The position numbers and the translations under genes are program-made. The notes below the pieces were generated by a model that saw only the letters and a program-made list of their open reading frames with translations, was not told the DNA's origin and made no database searches. Below, piece by piece: positions 61,701 through 64,000 of a stretch of 64,000 nucleotides of DNA. The stretch lies in the NCBI RefSeq assembly GCF_003286085.1, contig NW_020825336.1:1612001-1676000 (forward strand). The letters are read 5' to 3'. The DNA comes from Drosophila persimilis. Taxonomy: Eukaryota > Arthropoda > Insecta > Diptera > Drosophilidae. Every line of letters starts with the position of its first letter. The first letter of the stretch is position 1.

Positions 61701-64000
61701 AGGACCCAGACTGTCGATTTGCACCAAAATCTCGACTTCGAAAATGAGGCCGATTTTTGGCAAATTTAATGATGTAACCATCATGATTTTTTGCGAAAAT
61801 CGTGAAAAAATGGATGTCCTTCTTTCCGAAGGCAGTCGACTGGCAGGACTCTCCCGAGCACGGAATGGCATGCCGCGCCCCGATCGGCTGCCGTATTGCA
61901 GAGATATTGCGCACAGAAAAAACCAGTATTTTAATCATATGCCAATCTTGGGTAGGCTATATCTCAGACAAATTGGGCCAGATCGGTGAAGGACCTACTT
62001 TTCCAGGATTGCGAGAGTCCAGACTGTCGATTTGCACCAAAATCTCGACTTCGAAAATGAGGCCGATTTTTGGCAAATTTAATGATGTAACCATCATGAT
62101 TTTTTGCGACAATCGTGAAAAAATGGATGTCCTTCTTTCCGATGGCAGTCGACTGGCAGGACTCTCCCGACCACGGAAAGGCATGCCGCGCCCCGATCGG
62201 CTGCCGTATTGCAGAGATATAGCGCACAGAAAAAACCAGTATTTGAATGATATGCCAATCTTCGGTAGGCTATATCTCAGACAAATTGGGCCAGATCGGT
62301 GAAGGACCTACTTTTCCAGGATTGCGAGAGTCCAGACTGTCGATTTGCACCAAAATCTCGACTTCGAAAATGAGGCCGATTTTTGGCAAATTTAATGATG
62401 TAACCATCATGATTTTTTGCGAAAATCGTGAAAATATGGATGTCCTTCTTTCCGAAGGCAGTCGACTGGCAGGACTCTCCCGAGCACGGAATGGCATGCC
62501 GCGCCCCGATCGGCGGCCTTATTGCAAAGATATAGCTTACCGATTAAACCAGTATTTTAATCATATGCCAATCTTGGGTAAGCTATATCTCAGAACTATA
62601 AGGCCAGATCGGTGAAGGACCTACTTACCCAGGATAGCGAGGACCCAGACTGTCGATATGCACCAAAATCTCGACTTCGAAAATGAGGCCGATTTTTGGC
62701 AAATTTAATGATGTAACCATCATGATTTTTTGCGAAAATCGTGAAAATATGGATGTCCTTCTTTCCGAAGGCAGTCGACTGGCAGGACTCTCCCGAGCAC
62801 GGAATGGCATGCCGCGCCCCGATCGGCTGCCGTATTGCAGAGATATAGCGCACAGAAAAAACCAGTATTTGAATGATATGCCAATCTTCGGTAGGCTATA
62901 TCTCAGACAAATTGGGCCAGATCGGTGAAGGACCTACTTTTCCAGGATTGCGAGAGTCCAGACTGTCGATTTGCACCAAAATCTCGACTTCGAAAATGAG
63001 GCCGATTTTTGGCAAATTTAATGATGTAACCATCATGATTTTTTGCGAAAATCGTGAAAATATGGATGTCCTTCTTTCCGATGGGAGTCGACTGGCAGGA
63101 CTCTACCGATCACGGAGAGGTTTGCCGCGTCCTGATCGGCTGACGTATTGCAGAGATATTGCGCACAGAAAAAACCAGTATTTTAATTATATGCCAATCT
63201 TGGGTAGGCTATATCTCAGACAAATGGCGCCAGATCGGTGAAGGACCTACTTTCCCAGGATTGCGAGGACCCAGACTGTCGATTTGCACCAAAATCTCGA
63301 CTTCGAAAATGAGGCCGATTTTTGGCAAATTTAATGATGTAACCATCATGATTTTTTGCGACAATCGTGAAAAAATGGATGTCCTTCTTTCCGAAGGCAG
63401 TCGACTGGCAGGACTCTCCCGAGCACGGAATGGCATGCCGCGCCCCGATCGGCTGCCGTATTGCAGAGATATAGCGCACAGAAAAAACCAGTATTTGAAT
63501 GATATGCCAATCTTGGGTAAGCTATATCTCAGAACTATAAGGCCAGATCGGTGAAGGACCTACTTTCCCAGGATTGCGAGGACCCAGACTGTCGATTTGC
63601 ACCAAAATCTCGACTTCGAAAATGAGGCCGATTTTTGGCAAATTTAATGATGTAACCATCATGATTTTTTGCGAAAATCGTGAAAAAATGGATGTCCTTC
63701 TTTCCGAAGGCAGTCGACTGGCAGGACTCTCCCGAGCACGGAATGGCATGCCGCGCCCCGATCGGCGGCCTTATTGCAAAGATATAGCTTACCGATTAAA
63801 CCAGTATTTTAATCATATGCCAATCTTGGGTAAGCTATATCTCAGAACTATAAGGCCAGATCGGTGAAGGACCTACTTTCCCAGGATTGCGAGGACCCAG
63901 ACTGTCGATTTGCACCAAAATCTCGACTTCGAAAATGAGGCCGATTTTTGGCAAATTTAATGATGTAACCATCATGATTTTTTGCGACAATCGTGAAAAA

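Larger units (their letters stand above)
53972..64000. repeat. Satellite DNA array, 313-bp monomer, about 31 units
   Basis: The landmark AATGAGGCCGATTTTTGGCA recurs at 54073, then (after one shortened unit) at 54543 and every 313 bases to 63933, i.e. 32 occurrences. The array continues beyond the window. Identity between units is very high, with a limited set of alternative blocks (CTCCCGAGCACGG vs CTACCGATCACGG; CGGCGGCC vs CGGCTGCCG; AGAACTATAAGG vs AGACAAATTGGG). The block GGCAAATTTAATGATG through TTTTTTGCGAAAAT faintly resembles the core of the D. melanogaster 1.688 family; homology is not established. Each monomer has a TGA after CAGATCGG and 313 is not a multiple of 3, so no ORF spans the array. 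Confidence 0.97.

Noticed and set aside
53972-64000. CRISPR-like regular repeats
   Set aside because: Repeats are 313 bases, adjacent without spacers, in a eukaryotic context; this is satellite DNA.

Overview
The window is eukaryotic: many short introns with GT/AG borders and phase-consistent joins, AATAAA signals, dense (CA)n and (GA)n microsatellites and proteins of clear insect type. It is a piece of a Drosophila autosome or X arm. The gene content (nudel next to the mitochondrial calcium uniporter MCU) matches what I recall of D. melanogaster 3L near 65A-B, i.e. Muller element D. The richness in simple repeats and G-runs suggests the obscura group, in which Muller D is the X arm XR. The species and X-linkage are inference and were not tested.

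Layout. (1) 1-7322, + strand: the 3' three quarters or more of nudel (ndl), a mosaic eggshell/dorsoventral serine protease, in 14 exons; the N-terminus lies left of the window. (2) 7323-9773: convergent 3' ends of ndl and MCU, AT-rich and non-coding. (3) 9774-51093, - strand: MCU, spread over about 41 kb. Its conserved C-terminal part is in six compact exons at 9774-10955. Its mitochondrial leader is split between exons at 50983-51093 and 40908-41007. Two further open exons, both phase 1-1 and so removable in frame, lie between: a charged exon (40530-40832) and an exon encoding a SAP-type DNA-binding motif (14659-14985). (4) 18161-38891, + strand: a large gene nested antisense inside the MCU introns. 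Six exons join without a frame break into a 1,951-residue, Gln/Glu/His-rich, mostly disordered protein that I do not recognise. A TATA-less Inr+DPE match at 11916 on the same strand is a candidate promoter. (5) 51094-53971: MCU upstream region, three diverged copies of a 430-550 bp AT-rich unit, and a small cluster of housekeeping-promoter motifs. (6) 53972-64000: a homogeneous tandem satellite with a 313-bp monomer, about 31 full units plus one half-deleted unit, running off the right edge.

How the parts relate. ndl is a follicle-cell secreted protease at the head of the Gd-Snake-Easter cascade; MCU is the pore of the inner-mitochondrial-membrane Ca2+ uniporter; the nested gene shares the MCU transcription unit on the opposite strand. 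No functional link between them is visible. The most noteworthy items are the SAP-encoding exon that is phase-compatible with MCU, the overlapping upstream reading frame and in-frame retainable intron of the nested gene, and the satellite, whose monomer carries paired inverted repeats and a block-wise (multi-monomer) duplication structure.
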